A stretch of 64,000 bases of DNA, taken from positions 1,116,001 through 1,180,000 of the forward strand of contig NZ_JAHDTI010000001.1 in assembly GCF_018531495.1 (NCBI RefSeq), in the 5' to 3' direction. The notes under the pieces were generated by a model. It searched no databases. It saw only the letters and a list, made by a program, of their open reading frames with translations, and was not told where the DNA came from. Positions 16,330-28,776 of the stretch are shown here, piece by piece. The stretch comes from Nonomuraea sediminis (lineage in GTDB: Bacteria > Actinomycetota > Actinomycetes > Streptosporangiales > Streptosporangiaceae). Every line of letters starts with the position of its first letter. Position 1 is the first letter of the stretch. Made by a program: the position numbers and the translations under genes.

Positions 16330-17559
16330 TCATCCAAATCGTGCGGCGACCTCCCGTGTGACGGTGTCGAGATCCTCCTGGGCATAGCAGGAGATGTACA
16401 CCTCGCGCAGATCTGGGACCAGCTCGACGTTGTCGGCCAGGGTCTCCAGCATCGGGCCGATCACCTCGATGGTCGCGGCTCCGCCCTGCCCGGTGCCGAG
16501 CAGCGGCAGGATCACGCTGCGCAGCCTGCCGTCGCCGAGTCCGGCCAGCCGTTCCTGTTCGCCGCGCTGCGGTGTGCCCGGTGGGGAGAAGACGCCGTCG
16601 GCGGCGTTGACGTCGGCCAGCGTGGCGAGCACCGAGCGGACGCACGCCTCGATCTGGTGCGGGTGCTTGTAGGGGATGACCTTGCTCTCGGCGTCGACGG
16701 CCTGCACGGCGGCCACGTGCAGGATGGCCCGCGCCTTGTTGACCTTGGCCAGCTCGCTGCCCGGGCCGCCGGCGCTGGTGGCGAAGACCTCCCCCGCCTG
16801 GACGGGTCTGCCGCGCTCGCGCAGCTGCCAGTCCAGCTCCTGCTGGATGGTGTCGACGTACAGCCCGGCCTTGATCGTCGCACCGCGCCTGCGCAGCAGC
16901 GAGGAGACGGTGTGGCTTTCGAAGAAGCGCGCCATCTGCATGTAGTCGTTCTCGGGGTTGACCAGCGCGTCGACGCCCCGGACCTTGGCGAGGTCGCCGC
17001 TTGCCAGGTGCAGCGCCACCCCGGCGGGCAGCGTGAAGCTGGCGGCCCGCTGGTCGTCCCTGGCCCTGGTACGGCGGGGCGGCCTCCTGCCCTGGCGCGC
17101 GGCGGTGGCGCGCCCGGCGTGCTGGAGCGCGGGGGCGAGCTCGGCGACCAGGGCGTCCCCGCGCGACAGGGCGAGGTTACGGGTCATGACGTACTGCCGG
17201 TCGGCGATGTTGAGCGCCTTGACCTCGGCGACCATCTCCTCGTCGGCGAGGTCGAAGCCGACGGGCACGATCGCCAGGCCGAGCGCCGTGGCAAGGGCGA
17301 TCTCCCTGCGCACCCACTCCGACTGTGAGGTGCCGGGACCGACCAGCACCAGCAGCACGTCACTGGCCAGGATCTGCCGGTAGATCTCGGTCTCCCAGTG
17401 CATCCCGGCCATCAGCCGGGCGTCGTCCATCCACGGCTCGTACTCGGCGTGCTGGGCGAGGATGTAGTGCAGGATCTCGGCCTTGGTGTTGTCCTGCACC
17501 AGGCGCACGCCGCCCTCGTCGCGGAAGAGGTTCTTCTTGTAGCAGATGAAGACGCGCAT
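16330..17559 (-). CDS. TIR domain - macro domain fusion protein
   Basis: A 409-residue two-domain protein. Residues 1-145 look like a TIR domain: opening strand MRVFICYKK, then WMDDARLMAGMHWETEIYRQI, VLLVLVGPGTSQSEW and a closing helix. Glu58 (WETEI) sits where NAD-cleaving TIRs carry their catalytic glutamate. After an Arg/Ala-rich linker (146-175), residues 180-405 form a macro domain: LHLASGDLAKVRGVDALVNPEN with the ADP-ribose-contacting Asp and Asn, and the loop LPLLGTGQGGAA near 351-362. TIR domains make ADP-ribose or cyclic derivatives from NAD, and macro domains bind these; this chain could do both. It lies between pyrG and the ADPRase-type Nudix gene in the same direction. Antiphage defence or NAD signalling is inference. 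Confidence 0.85.
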   Translation of the reverse strand: MRVFICYKKNLFRDEGGVRLVQDNTKAEILHYILAQHAEYEPWMDDARLMAGMHWETEIYRQILASDVLLVLVGPGTSQSEWVRREIALATALGLAIVPVGFDLADEEMVAEVKALNIADRQYVMTRNLALSRGDALVAELAPALQHAGRATAARQGRRPPRRTRARDDQRAASFTLPAGVALHLASGDLAKVRGVDALVNPENDYMQMARFFESHTVSSLLRRRGATIKAGLYVDTIQQELDWQLRERGRPVQAGEVFATSAGGPGSELAKVNKARAILHVAAVQAVDAESKVIPYKHPHQIEACVRSVLATLADVNAADGVFSPPGTPQRGEQERLAGLGDGRLRSVILPLLGTGQGGAATIEVIGPMLETLADNVELVPDLREVYISCYAQEDLDTVTREVAARFG

Positions 17560-17614
17560 CGGGCCCGTCCTTTGGCCACGGGGGTATGCCGTGATATTGC
17601 CAGAGACGGGCCCG
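17560..17614 (-). promoter_or_regulatory. Long-range inverted repeat at the TIR-macro ribosome-binding site
   Basis: Arms CGGGCCCGTC (17560-17569) and GACGGGCCCG (17605-17614) are exact reverse complements in the 87-bp gap between pyrG and the TIR-macro start. On the minus strand the second arm ends directly at the ATG and overlaps the AAAGGA-type ribosome-binding site. Pairing would hide the start. It could be an attenuator, a translational lock, or part of a pyrG terminator; which one is not decided by sequence alone. Confidence 0.4.
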
Positions 17615-17646
17615 GGCGGCCACTGCTCCGCCCCGCCGGGAGCGGC

Positions 17647-19353
<1,707 letters not shown>

Positions 19354-19418
19354 TCAGGATATCAAAGAACGCCCCCGACATGCCCGAACGGCATGACCAA
19401 GCGGTAACTTTGGGCGCT

Positions 19419-20057
19419 ATGTCACTAGTGGGCGCGCTGATTCACCGCGCATACGGGTTGGTCCGCAAGGCGGGCGCGATCAGCCCCGCCAACCCCGCCG
19501 GTTACAGTTTCCGGCGCCTGGGCGACGGTGTGAGCATCGCGTTCCCGCCCGGGGCGATCTTCGGCGAGCGGTGGATCGAGATCGGCGACCACACGCTGAT
19601 CGGCGAGCGCGTCTCGCTCTCGTGCGGCATGGGCCCGGGGGTGGATCTCGGCCCCGACTCGATCCTGCGCATCGGCGGCAGCTGCTCGATCGGGCGCGGC
19701 AGCCACATCGTCGCCCACCAGTCGATCGACATCGGCGACCACGTCTTCACCGGGCCGTACGTCTACATCACCGACCAGAACCACGTCTACGACGATCCGG
19801 ACATGCCGATCGGCAGGCAGTGGCCGCGCAACAGCCCGGTCTCGATCGGATCGGGCTCGTGGCTGGGGACGGGCGCGATCATCCTGCCGGGCACGCGGCT
19901 GGGCAGGCAGTGCGTGGTGGCGGGCGGCGCGGTGGTGCGCGGCGAGTTCCCCGACCACAGCGTGGTCGCGGGCGTGCCGGCCAAGCTCGTGCGCAGCTAC
20001 GACCCGGACAAGGGCTGGCACACTCCCGAGGTGGACCTGGACCGAACATCGTTCTAG
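19419..20057 (+). CDS. Hexapeptide-repeat acyltransferase
   Basis: A 212-residue left-handed beta-helix acyltransferase. Isoleucine-patch hexapeptides run from about residue 45 to 185 (IEIGDHTLIGERVSLS, LRIGGSCSIGRGSHIV, IDIGDHVFTGPYVYI, VSIGSGSWLGTGAIIL). A catalytic-type His lies in ITDQNHVYDDP, and the family-typical ending VVAGVPAKLVRSY is present. Such enzymes acetylate sugars or other hydroxyls from acetyl-CoA; the acceptor is unknown. ATG at 19419 is chosen over earlier in-frame codons that would extend into the pyrG promoter region. It lies 9 bp before the nitronate monooxygenase-like gene. No sugar-pathway neighbour helps define the substrate. Confidence 0.85.
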   Translation: MSLVGALIHRAYGLVRKAGAISPANPAGYSFRRLGDGVSIAFPPGAIFGERWIEIGDHTLIGERVSLSCGMGPGVDLGPDSILRIGGSCSIGRGSHIVAHQSIDIGDHVFTGPYVYITDQNHVYDDPDMPIGRQWPRNSPVSIGSGSWLGTGAIILPGTRLGRQCVVAGGAVVRGEFPDHSVVAGVPAKLVRSYDPDKGWHTPEVDLDRTSF

Positions 20058-20066
20058 AGTCGTGTC

Positions 20067-21191
20067 ATGCGGAGCGCCATCTGCGAACGGTTCGGTGTCG
20101 AGTTCCCGCTCTTCGCCTTCAGCCACTGCCGCGACGTGGTCGCCGCGGTCACCAACGCGGGCGGTTTCGGCGTCCTGGGCGCCGTGGCCTACACCCCCGA
20201 GCAGCTCGACACGGAGCTGACCTGGATCGACGAGCAGGTGAACGGCAGGCCGTACGGGGTCGACGTGCTCGTGCCCGGCAAGATCGAGGCGGCGGCCGTG
20301 GCCAAGGATGCCCATATTTCCGACTTCATTCCGGAACGGCATCGCGACTTCGTCGCCCACCTTTTCACGAAATATCAGGTCCGAGGCGATTCGGGCGGGC
20401 TGAGCGGCTCCGCCGACGAGTTCGGCAGGCGGGTGACCGCGGCGGGCGCCACCGGCCTGATCGACGCGGCTCTCAAGCACCCCATCGGCCTGATCGCCAG
20501 CGCGCTCGGCCCTCCCCCACCCGAGATGGTGTCGCTGGCCCGTGACCGGGGCGTCCCCGTCGCGGCGCTGGTGGGCACGGTCGAGCACGCCAGGCGCCAG
20601 GTCGCGGCCGGCGCGGACCTGATCGTCGCGCAGGGCACCGAGGCGGGCGGGCACACCGGCGAGATCTCCACGATGGTGCTGGTGCCGCAGGTGGTGGACG
20701 CGGTCGCGCCTGTCCCCGTGCTCGCGGCGGGCGGCATCGCCTCGGGCCGCCAGATGGCCGCGGCGATGGCGCTGGGCGCGGAGGGCGTCTGGTGCGGCTC
20801 GGTCTGGCTGACCACCGAGGAGGCGGAGACCGCGCCCGCGGTCAAGCGGAAGATGCTGGCCGCCTCGTCCCTGGACACCACCAGGTCCCGCTCGCGCACG
20901 GGCAAGCCCGCCCGCCAGTTGAAGTCCGCCTGGACCGCCGAGTGGGACGAGGGCGGGGAGAGCCCCGGCCCGCTCGGCATGCCGTTGCAGATGCTGGTGG
21001 CCGAGGGCGCGATGGCACGCATCAACGCGGCCGCCGAACGCGGCGTGCCCGGCGCGGTCGAGCTGGCCAACTACTTCGTCGGCCAGGTCGTCGGCCAGCT
21101 CAACCAGGTCAGGCCCGCCCGCGAGGTGGTCTACGACATGATCAGCGAGTTCTCCGAGGCCCTGGACCGCCTTTCGCGCATCACCGGATGA
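20067..21191 (+). CDS. Nitronate monooxygenase-like FMN flavoprotein
   Basis: A 374-residue TIM-barrel flavoprotein of the 2-nitropropane dioxygenase/nitronate monooxygenase family. Visible features are the N-terminal FAFSHCRDVVAAVTNAGGFGVLG, the conserved QGTEAGGHTG (about residues 192-201) with its active-site-region His, and the FMN phosphate loop PVLAAGGIASGRQMAAAMALGA (about 219-240). The family oxidises toxic alkyl nitronates with oxygen, but relatives act as enoyl reductases or in polyketide and lipid metabolism, so the substrate stays open. It starts 9 bp after the acyltransferase stop and is probably cotranscribed with it; the GntR gene follows 34 bp later. Confidence 0.85.
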   Translation: MRSAICERFGVEFPLFAFSHCRDVVAAVTNAGGFGVLGAVAYTPEQLDTELTWIDEQVNGRPYGVDVLVPGKIEAAAVAKDAHISDFIPERHRDFVAHLFTKYQVRGDSGGLSGSADEFGRRVTAAGATGLIDAALKHPIGLIASALGPPPPEMVSLARDRGVPVAALVGTVEHARRQVAAGADLIVAQGTEAGGHTGEISTMVLVPQVVDAVAPVPVLAAGGIASGRQMAAAMALGAEGVWCGSVWLTTEEAETAPAVKRKMLAASSLDTTRSRSRTGKPARQLKSAWTAEWDEGGESPGPLGMPLQMLVAEGAMARINAAAERGVPGAVELANYFVGQVVGQLNQVRPAREVVYDMISEFSEALDRLSRITG

Positions 21192-21225
21192 GCCGGTACG
21201 GCCGGCCGCGCCGTACCCTGGCTGG

Positions 21226-21972
21226 ATGGGCAATCCGGCACCCGAGCTGCGTCGCGGAACCGGCGTGCCCGCGCACGTCCAGATAGAGCGCTGGCTGCAG
21301 GAGGCGATCTCCGCGGGCGAGATGGCGCCGGGCGACCGCCTGCCGGGCGAGCGGGAGCTGGCGGCGGGGCTGGGCGTGAGCCGGATGACGCTCAGGCAGG
21401 CGCTGGCCACGCTGGAGGGCAAGGGCGTGCTGATCAGGGTCCCCGGCAGGAACGGCGGGGCGTTCGTGGCCGAGCCGCGCGAGGAGTTCGATCTGACCGG
21501 GCTGGCCGGTTTCACCGAGCAGATGCGCAGGGCCCACCTGAAGGCCGAGGCCACGATCCTGGTGGCGGCCACCGTACGGGCTCCCGCGAAGGCCGCGCGG
21601 GCCCTGGAGCTGGCCCAGGGCAGCCTGGTGCACGAGATCGTCCGGATCAGGTCGGCGGGCGGCTCCCCCGTCGCGCTCGAGCACTCCTACTTCCCCGCCG
21701 AGCCCCTGCCCGGCCTCCTGGAGGAGGATCTGTCCGGCTCCATCTACGACATACTGAAACATCGGGATCTGTCGCCGCACACGGCCGTCGAATACCTGGA
21801 TCCCGTCATCGCGACCCCCGACCAGGCAGGGCATCTCGGGATCGAACCCGGCGCCCCGCTGATGCGCATCGAACGCACGGCCCACACCGCGGCGGGAATT
21901 CCTGTCGAACACGCGCACGATTTGTTCCGGCCCGATAGAGTCCGTATCTCCGTACAGTGTACGACTCATTGA
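21226..21972 (+). CDS. GntR family regulator with UTRA domain (HutC subfamily)
   Basis: A 248-residue regulator. The N-terminal winged helix-turn-helix covers about residues 10-80, with LPGERELAAGLGVSRMTLRQAL as recognition region. A C-terminal UTRA ligand-binding domain (about 90-245) ends in the family-typical arrangement LMRIERTAHTAAGIPVEHAHDLFRPDRVR. HutC-type regulators sense sugars, histidine-pathway intermediates or similar small molecules. It precedes the UvrA-like gene by 10 bp, so it may control that gene and itself. No clear palindromic operator was recognised in the short gaps. Confidence 0.9.
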   Translation: MGNPAPELRRGTGVPAHVQIERWLQEAISAGEMAPGDRLPGERELAAGLGVSRMTLRQALATLEGKGVLIRVPGRNGGAFVAEPREEFDLTGLAGFTEQMRRAHLKAEATILVAATVRAPAKAARALELAQGSLVHEIVRIRSAGGSPVALEHSYFPAEPLPGLLEEDLSGSIYDILKHRDLSPHTAVEYLDPVIATPDQAGHLGIEPGAPLMRIERTAHTAAGIPVEHAHDLFRPDRVRISVQCTTH

Positions 21973-21982
21973 GGAGGCGCGC

Positions 21983-24235
<2,253 letters not shown>

Positions 24236-24239
24236 GAGG

Positions 24240-26297
24240 TCAGGCGCCGACCGCGTAGACCGCCGTCCCGGGTTCCAGACTGTGTCTGGCGCCGTCGCGG
24301 AACGTGGCGGTGAAGGCGCGCTCGCCCAGGTGGCGGCGCGCCTGCTCGGTGCAGCGCTCGTGCCAGAACGCCTGGGGCGACAGTCCCGCCGGGGACACCT
24401 CGATCGCCTGCCACAGCGCGTGGGCCGCGCCGAGCAGCCAGGCGGCCCGCTGGTGATCCTCGCGAGCGCAGGCGGCCCACGCCAGCACCTCCAGGCACTG
24501 CGCCAGGCACCAGCGGTCGCCGACCTCCCTGGTGAACTCGGCGGCCTCGCTCACCAGTTCCTCGGCCCTGCGCCAGTCGCCCTGGTTCCATGCGGTGATG
24601 CCGAGCGAGAGCTGGGCGTAGCCGCGTGACACCACCGCGTGATGCGCCTCGCACAGCGCGAGGAACTCTTCGGCGGACGCGGCGGCCCGCACGGGGTCCT
24701 GCGCGGCTCCGAACATGGCCGCGTAGTAGAGGCTGAAGGCCGCGCCGTCGAGGTCGCCGGCGGCGCGATGGAGGGCGAGCGACTCCTCCAGGAGGGCGAG
24801 GCCACGCTCGGGGTCCCCGGTGGAGAACGCGGCGACGCCCGCGGTTCTGACGGCGAACGGCAGGACGCTCTCGTTGCCCGGCCGGCGCGCCAAGGTGCGG
24901 CATTCCTCGATCCTCGGCAGCGCGGCCTCCAGGTCGCCCTGGCGCAGGGCGAACATGCAGTCCACCCAGAGCGCCATCCCCCGGGCGGTGCCTGCCGGCA
25001 CCAGGTCCAGGCCGCGCTCCAGCCAGTACCTGCCCTCGGTGAAGGAACCGGCCAGGAGCCAGTAGCCCCACAGGGCCGTGGCGGTCTCCAGTCCCTTGGT
25101 CGCGGTGCCCGGGGCGCTGAAGCACAGCTCGAGCGCCGCGCGCAGGTTGGGCACTTCCGCAAGGATGACCCGGACATGGTCGAGCTGGTTCGGTCCGATC
25201 TCGTCGATCCGGTTGCTCCTGGCCAGATCGAGGTAGTGGTCGAGGTAGCGTGCGCGCAGTGCCCGCGCCTCCTCCCGCTCCAGGCGCTCTGCCCCGTAGG
25301 CGCGGATGCTCTCCAGCATGCGGTACCTGAGCCCGGCCTCCCACGGCTCGCCGGCCAGCACCGACTTGTCGACCAGCCCGGCCAGCAGGTCGACCACGTC
25401 GGCGAGTTCGATCCCGTCGCCGGCGCACACCGCCTCGGCGGTGTCGAGATCGGTGCCGCCGGGAAAGATCGACAGCCTGGCCCACAGCCGTTGTTCGGCC
25501 TCCGAACAGAGCTCGAAGCTCCAGTCCATGGTCGCGCGCAACGTCCGGTGGCGTGACAGGCCGGAGGGACTCCCGCTGATCGGCACGTCGAAGCGCTCGT
25601 CCAGCTCGCCGACGACCTGCTCGAGCGGGCGGGTGCGCAGCCGTGCCGCGGCCAGCTCGATCGCCAGCGGGATCCCCTCCAGGCGCTGGGCCAGCCGCAC
25701 CACGCAGGTGGCGTTGCCCGCGTCGAGCGAGAAGCCGGGCAGCGCGGTGGCCGCGCGCTCCAGGAACAACCGCACGGCGTCGTGCCGCGCGATGTCGCGG
25801 CGCGGCCCGCCGGCCTCGGGCACGGACAGCGGGGGTACGGCCAGCACCTGCTCGCCGGGCACCCCCAGGGTCTGCCGGCTGGTCGCCAGGATCCGCAGCC
25901 GGGGGGCGCCGCGCAGCAGCCGGTCGGCCAGGACGGCGCAGTCCTCGAGCAGGTGCTCGCAGTTGTCCAGCACGATCAGCATCCGCTTGTCCGACAGGAA
26001 GACCACCAGCGCGGCCAGCGGGTCGGACCCCGCGTTCCGCAGGCCGAGCGCCGTGGCCACGGCCGTCGCGAGCAGGTGGCCGGATTCCAGGCCGGCCAGC
26101 TCGATCACCTCGACGCCGTCCGGGTACTTGTGCGCGAGCGCTTCGGCGACCCTGCGCGCCAGCCGCGTCTTGCCGACGCCGCCCGTGCCGGTCAGCGTCA
26201 GCAGCCGCGCGCCGTACAGCATCCGCCTGACCTGCGCGGCCTCGTGCCTGCGCCCTACGAACGGGGCCTCGTCCGCGTGCCGGTCCGCGCGGCTCAC
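24240..26297 (-). CDS. STAND ATPase regulator lacking the LuxR domain
   Basis: A 685-residue protein with an NB-ARC-like ATPase and TPR-like helices. It shows [11 protein letters not shown], Walker [10 protein letters not shown], Walker [16 protein letters not shown] and the sensor [10 protein letters not shown], then winged-helix and helical repeats to the end. It is clearly paralogous to the two neighbouring regulators but stops without the C-terminal LuxR helix-turn-helix they carry. GTG at 26297 overlaps the TGA of the upstream paralogue (GTGA), so the two are coupled and made together. It could be a partner subunit for the DNA-binding paralogue or a decayed duplicate; the intact ATPase motifs favour the first. 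Confidence 0.8.
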   Translation of the reverse strand: MSRADRHADEAPFVGRRHEAAQVRRMLYGARLLTLTGTGGVGKTRLARRVAEALAHKYPDGVEVIELAGLESGHLLATAVATALGLRNAGSDPLAALVVFLSDKRMLIVLDNCEHLLEDCAVLADRLLRGAPRLRILATSRQTLGVPGEQVLAVPPLSVPEAGGPRRDIARHDAVRLFLERAATALPGFSLDAGNATCVVRLAQRLEGIPLAIELAAARLRTRPLEQVVGELDERFDVPISGSPSGLSRHRTLRATMDWSFELCSEAEQRLWARLSIFPGGTDLDTAEAVCAGDGIELADVVDLLAGLVDKSVLAGEPWEAGLRYRMLESIRAYGAERLEREEARALRARYLDHYLDLARSNRIDEIGPNQLDHVRVILAEVPNLRAALELCFSAPGTATKGLETATALWGYWLLAGSFTEGRYWLERGLDLVPAGTARGMALWVDCMFALRQGDLEAALPRIEECRTLARRPGNESVLPFAVRTAGVAAFSTGDPERGLALLEESLALHRAAGDLDGAAFSLYYAAMFGAAQDPVRAAASAEEFLALCEAHHAVVSRGYAQLSLGITAWNQGDWRRAEELVSEAAEFTREVGDRWCLAQCLEVLAWAACAREDHQRAAWLLGAAHALWQAIEVSPAGLSPQAFWHERCTEQARRHLGERAFTATFRDGARHSLEPGTAVYAVGA

Positions 26298-28621
26298 GGC
26301 GTGTCCCCGGACGGGCCGCGGTCGTCGGCGGACCGCTCCTGCTCGCTGACCCACGCGGCGATCTGGACCCGCGAGTTGAATCCGAGCTTGGACAGGATGT
26401 GCTCGACGTGTCCCTCGGCGGTGCGCTGGGCGATCACGAGCTTGGCGGCGATCGCCTTGTTGCTCATGCCCTCGGCCACCAGCCGGGCGATCTCCATCTC
26501 CCTGCGGGTCAGCGGTGACGGCCGCCGCGACGGCTCGCCCTCCGGCGGCTCCTCCCGCATCGCGTACTCCACCACCTCGTCGGGTGTGAGCTCCATGCCC
26601 TTGCGCCAGACGGTATCGAACTTCCTGGCGCCGAGCAGGTCCCTGGCGGTCTTCTCACAGGCCTGGTGCGCCGACGCGAGGTAGCCGAACAGGGGCCCCC
26701 CGAAGGAGCGCCACATCTCCTTCAGCGCGCTCAGCAGCAGGGTCGCCCGCTCGCCGTCTCCGTCATCGCAGTACATCCACGACAGGGCCTCGACGCACAG
26801 GGCGAGGCCCAGCCGGTCGTCGAAGGGTTCCTTGAGCCGCAACGCCTGGCGTTCGAGCTCGACCGCCCGCTGCGTGTCGCCCTGCTTCCACACCTCGACC
26901 CCGTAGGCCCACAGCGCGTAGGAACGGAACCAGTTCTCCTGGCGCGGTTCGCAGATCGCCAGGACCTCCTCGAACGCCTCCATCGCCTGCTCGCGGAAGC
27001 CGAGCAGCGAGCGCACCGTGGCGACGTAGATCAACGAGTTGGCCACGCCCATCTGGTCGTCCGCCGCGCGCCCCAGCTCCAGCGCGTCGCTCAGTGACGA
27101 CAGCGCCTCGGCGAAATCCTGCCGCAGCAGCGCGCTGAGGCCGGCGACGTAGGACACGCCACCCCGGATCGCCGGGTCGCCGAACCGGGAGGCCAGTTCC
27201 CTGCTCTCCTCCAGCAGCGCCGCGGCCACCGCGAAGTCGCTCTGCAGGACGGCGAGCCGCGCCTGCAGGCACAGCGCCGCGGCGCGCGCCGGGGCCGCCC
27301 CGGTGTCTGCGGCCAGCAGGCGCTCGAGCCAGCTCCTGCCCTCGTGCGGGGAGTTGGCCGCGATCCAGTAGAAGCGCAGCGCCGCGGCCAGGGCCAGGCC
27401 GGATTCCGCCTGTCCCGGCACGGCCAGGCAGTAGTCGAGCGCGGTGCGGAGGTTGTCGTGCTCGGTGCGCAGCCGTGCGTACCAGGCGACCTGGTCAGGG
27501 CCGAACCAGTCCCGCTGCGCGTGCAGGACCAGCTCCTGGTACCAGTCGCGGTGCCGGCGCCGCAGCCTGCCCTCCTGGCCGGACTCGCGCAACCGGTCCC
27601 TGCCGTACTGGCGGATCGTCTCCAGCAGCCGGAAGCGCACCGTCGAGCCCTGCTCCTCCCTGATCAGGATGGACTTGTCCACCAGGCCGATCACCAGGTC
27701 GACGATCTCGTCCCTGTCGATGCCGTCGCCGGAGCACACCTGCTCGGCCGCCTCAAGATCCAGGCTCCCCGCGAACACCGACAGGCGGGCCCACAGCGTC
27801 TGCTCCTGCTCGGCGCACAGGACGTAGCTCCAGTCGATCAGCGCCCGCAACGTGCGCTGGCGGGGCAGCACCACCCGCGATCCCGCGCTGAGTATCCCGA
27901 AGCGGTCCTCCAGCCTGGAGACCAGCTGCTGCACGGAGACCACGCGCAGCCGCGCGGCCGCGAGCTCGATGGCCAGGGGCATGCCGTCCAGGGCCCGGCA
28001 GATCCGGGTCACGGCGTCCCTGTTGCCGTTGGTGACGCTGAAGCCGGGCAGCACGCTGCCGGCCCGCTCGGCGAACAGCCGCACCGCGTCCGACTGCTCC
28101 AACGGCACGTCGGCGTCCGGCAGCGGCAGCGGAGGCACCACCATCGCCTGCTCGCCCGCGACGCCCAGCGCCTGCCTGCTGGTCGCCAGGATGCGCAGCT
28201 CGGGCGCGGCGCGCTCCAGGGCGTCGACCACGACGGCGCAGTCGTGCAGCAGGTGCTCGCAGTTGTCCAGCACCAGCAGCAGCTGCTTGTCGCGGACGTG
28301 TTCCGTGAGGATCTGCAGCAGGGGCCTGGTGGTCAGATCCGTGATCCCCAGCGCGTCGCACACCGCCTCGGTCAGCAGCTCGGGGCCGTCCAGCGCGGCG
28401 AGCTCCACCAGGCACACGCCGTCGCGGAAGGCCCGCCGTACGTCTGCCGCGACGCGCAGGGCCAGGCGGGTCTTGCCGACGCCGCCCACACCGATCAGCG
28501 TCACCAGCCTGGAACCTGCCAGTAGACGCTTGACCTCGGCTATCTCATGCCGCCGGCCCACGAAGCTGGTCAGCTCGACCGGTAGCCCGCGAACCTGCGG
28601 CCCCTTCGACGCCACCCGCAT
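26294..28621 (-). CDS. LuxR-type STAND ATPase transcriptional regulator
   Basis: A 775-residue regulator of the large ATP-binding LuxR type. It has the N-terminal motif FVGRRHEIAEVKRLLAG, Walker A GVGGVGKTR (about residues 45-53), Walker [16 protein letters not shown], then ARC-type helices, TPR-like repeats and a C-terminal LuxR helix-turn-helix (LTRREMEIARLVAEGMSNKAIA, then ERSA-type tail). Such STAND proteins use ATP binding to switch on transcription after ligand detection. It is divergent from a very similar paralogue at 28777 across 155 bp and overlaps the next gene by 4 bp. Targets are unknown, perhaps the shared intergenic region. Confidence 0.88.
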   Translation of the reverse strand: MRVASKGPQVRGLPVELTSFVGRRHEIAEVKRLLAGSRLVTLIGVGGVGKTRLALRVAADVRRAFRDGVCLVELAALDGPELLTEAVCDALGITDLTTRPLLQILTEHVRDKQLLLVLDNCEHLLHDCAVVVDALERAAPELRILATSRQALGVAGEQAMVVPPLPLPDADVPLEQSDAVRLFAERAGSVLPGFSVTNGNRDAVTRICRALDGMPLAIELAAARLRVVSVQQLVSRLEDRFGILSAGSRVVLPRQRTLRALIDWSYVLCAEQEQTLWARLSVFAGSLDLEAAEQVCSGDGIDRDEIVDLVIGLVDKSILIREEQGSTVRFRLLETIRQYGRDRLRESGQEGRLRRRHRDWYQELVLHAQRDWFGPDQVAWYARLRTEHDNLRTALDYCLAVPGQAESGLALAAALRFYWIAANSPHEGRSWLERLLAADTGAAPARAAALCLQARLAVLQSDFAVAAALLEESRELASRFGDPAIRGGVSYVAGLSALLRQDFAEALSSLSDALELGRAADDQMGVANSLIYVATVRSLLGFREQAMEAFEEVLAICEPRQENWFRSYALWAYGVEVWKQGDTQRAVELERQALRLKEPFDDRLGLALCVEALSWMYCDDGDGERATLLLSALKEMWRSFGGPLFGYLASAHQACEKTARDLLGARKFDTVWRKGMELTPDEVVEYAMREEPPEGEPSRRPSPLTRREMEIARLVAEGMSNKAIAAKLVIAQRTAEGHVEHILSKLGFNSRVQIAAWVSEQERSADDRGPSGDTP

Positions 28622-28776
28622 GTACGCTCCACCCGCTCGGGCCCTCGGGGACCTGAGCCGACAGAACCCAGATTACGCCTGGGCCGTATCCGCTTGTATT
28701 CGGGTGTAGACCTGCGCATACCCTGAAGGATGACGGTTCGGCACCGAGCCGCCGGTGGCCGGCCCGGCGAGATGAC

